Origin: Sulfuricella sp.
GTDB lineage: Bacteria > Pseudomonadota > Gammaproteobacteria > Burkholderiales > Sulfuricellaceae
Length of the DNA: 7,869 nt
Direction of reading: 5' to 3'
Assembly: GCA_019911785.1 (NCBI GenBank)
Contig: JAIOJM010000031.1
Location: forward strand, 1-7,869
Numbering within the stretch: the first letter of the stretch is position 1; each line of letters starts with the position of its first letter. Of this stretch, positions 7,100 to 7,869 are shown in pieces. The notes below the pieces were generated by a model. The model was given only the letters and a program-made list of their open reading frames with translations. It was not told where the DNA came from and did no database searches. Position numbers and translations under genes: made by a program.

Positions 7100-7118
7100 C
7101 ATAAGCCCGACAGGCTCC
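7100..7118 (-). repeat. Right terminal inverted repeat of the palindromic element
   Basis: On the minus strand this reads GGAGCCTGTCGGGCTTATG, the partner of the left arm with two differences. It ends 8 bp before the cca start codon. Confidence 0.75.
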
Positions 7119-7126
7119 AAACCTTC

Positions 7127-7869
7127 ATGAGAATCTACGCCGTCGGTGGCGCGGTGCGCGACGAGTTGCTCGGGCTGCCGGTGGCCGACCGCGACTACGT
7201 GGTGGTCGGCGCGACGCCGGAGGAAATGGTGGCCCAGGGGTTCAGGCCGGTGGGCAAGGATTTTCCGGTATTCCTTCATCCCGAGACTCACGAGGAGTAC
7301 GCCCTGGCCCGCACCGAGCGCAAGACCGCGCGCGGCTACAAGGGCTTCCAGGTTTCTGCCGCGCCCGAGGTGACGCTGGAGGAGGATCTTGCGCGGCGCG
7401 ACCTCACCATCAACGCCATCGCCAAGGATGAAGCCGGTCTGTTCATCGATCCCTATGGCGGCACGGCCGATCTCAAGGCCGGCATCCTGCGCCACGTCAG
7501 CCCGGCCTTCGTCGAGGACCCGGTGCGGGTGTTGCGGGTGGCGCGTTTCGCCGCGCGGCTCGGCTTTGCCGTCGCGCCGGAAACCCTCGCCCTGATGCGG
7601 GAGATGGCCGCCAACGGCGAAGTCGATGCGCTGGTGCCGGAGCGAGTGTGGCAGGAGCTGTCGCGCGGCCTGATGGAAAAGACCCCCTCGCGCATGTTCC
7701 TAGCGCTGCGCGAGTGCGGCGCGCTGGCCCGCATCCTGCCCGAGCTGGACGCCCTGTTCGGCGTGCCGCAGACCGAGCAATACCACCCCGAGATAGATAC
7801 CGGGGTGCACGTGATGATGGTGGTGGACTACGCCGCCGCGCAGAACTACGACCTGCCGGTGCGCTTCGC
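7127..7869 (+). CDS. cca: CCA tRNA nucleotidyltransferase (multifunctional type), 3' end beyond the window
   Basis: The frame runs from ATG 7127 to the right edge (247 codons plus two bases). The enzyme adds or repairs the 3'-terminal CCA of tRNA using CTP and ATP. The class II nucleotidyltransferase head is complete: GGAVRD at 7-12, the metal-binding pair Asp21 and Asp23 (same numbering as E. coli), RRDLTINA at 90-97, and the [12 protein letters not shown] segment from Glu130. The text from His220 (HPEIDTGVH) matches the start of the C-terminal HD domain that gives gammaproteobacterial and betaproteobacterial enzymes their phosphatase and phosphodiesterase activities. The window stops just before the expected His-Asp doublet. 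The start aligns with the E. coli N-terminus (MKIYLVGGAVRD), yet there is no Shine-Dalgarno in the 8 bp between it and the palindromic element. Expression may therefore depend on sequences within that element. Confidence 0.93.
   Translation, partial: MRIYAVGGAVRDELLGLPVADRDYVVVGATPEEMVAQGFRPVGKDFPVFLHPETHEEYALARTERKTARGYKGFQVSAAPEVTLEEDLARRDLTINAIAKDEAGLFIDPYGGTADLKAGILRHVSPAFVEDPVRVLRVARFAARLGFAVAPETLALMREMAANGEVDALVPERVWQELSRGLMEKTPSRMFLALRECGALARILPELDALFGVPQTEQYHPEIDTGVHVMMVVDYAAAQNYDLPVRF

Larger units (their letters stand above)
6956..7118. mobile_element. MITE-like 163-bp palindromic element (putative)
   Basis: This non-coding stretch is a nearly full-length imperfect palindrome. The terminal arms (6956-6974 and 7100-7118) pair at 17 of 19 positions. 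Inner paired segments are 6980-6986 with 7076-7082, 7000-7003 with 7069-7072, 7014-7017 with 7056-7059, 7019-7022 with 7051-7054, and the central 7025-7033 with 7039-7047. Except for the 6980 pair, which is shifted about 10-12 nt by compensating bulges, all share the same symmetry centre near 7036-7037. Terminal inverted repeats, small size, no ORF of its own and an intergenic location fit a miniature inverted-repeat transposable element. The 8-bp flanks (AAACGCTA left, AAACCTTC right) match at 5 of 8 positions, a possible worn target duplication. A REP/BIME-type repeat or a structured RNA is the alternative. No transposase is in the window, so the parent family is unknown. Confidence 0.6.

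Noticed and set aside
6957..7126. Small protein-coding gene between the NDUFA9-like gene and cca
   Set aside because: No start with a ribosome site leads to a credible frame, and the palindromic structure explains the stretch better.

Overview
The window reads as chromosomal DNA of a betaproteobacterium, probably an environmental Nitrosomonadales-type organism. This is inferred from the moderately high GC, the gene families and the slt / NDUFA9-like / cca neighbourhood. There is no rRNA, tRNA, CRISPR array, transposase or phage gene.

Layout. (1) Positions 2-274 hold the 3' end of an unrecognised gene that enters from the left edge. (2) Positions 420-2591 hold two co-directional genes 36 nt apart: a membrane-anchored diguanylate cyclase (periplasmic sensor, HAMP, coiled coil, GGDEF with I-site) and a secreted PhnD-like periplasmic binding protein. 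No ABC permease or ATPase gene is nearby, so the binding protein may feed a periplasmic signal to the cyclase. It also lacks the Ser-Thr-Ser phosphonate-binding motif. (3) Positions 2631-3995, on the minus strand and convergent with the pair, encode a complete Sad/YneI-type succinate-semialdehyde dehydrogenase with all catalytic residues. (4) From 4039 to the right edge, three plus-strand genes follow: a soluble lytic transglycosylase (Slt70 type), an NDUFA9-like atypical SDR 11 nt downstream, and cca (CCA tRNA nucleotidyltransferase), which runs off the right edge.

The most unusual object is not a gene. Almost the whole gap between the NDUFA9-like gene and cca (6956-7118, 163 bp) is a near full-length imperfect palindrome. 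It has 19-bp terminal inverted repeats (17/19 paired), several inner paired segments in almost the same register, and a perfect 9-bp inverted repeat at its exact centre. It looks like a MITE-type, non-autonomous mobile element. It supplies the last base of the upstream stop codon and ends 8 bp before the cca start codon, which has no Shine-Dalgarno. The two flanks match at 5 of 8 positions, like a decayed 8-bp target duplication. Removing the element plus the right-hand copy would give a TAATG stop/start overlap between the two genes.

A second regulatory-looking feature is a perfect 7-bp inverted repeat (GTGCTAT...ATAGCAC) in the 43-bp divergent gap between the aldehyde dehydrogenase and slt. 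Its arms lie next to the two start codons with centres 31 bp apart, about three helical turns.
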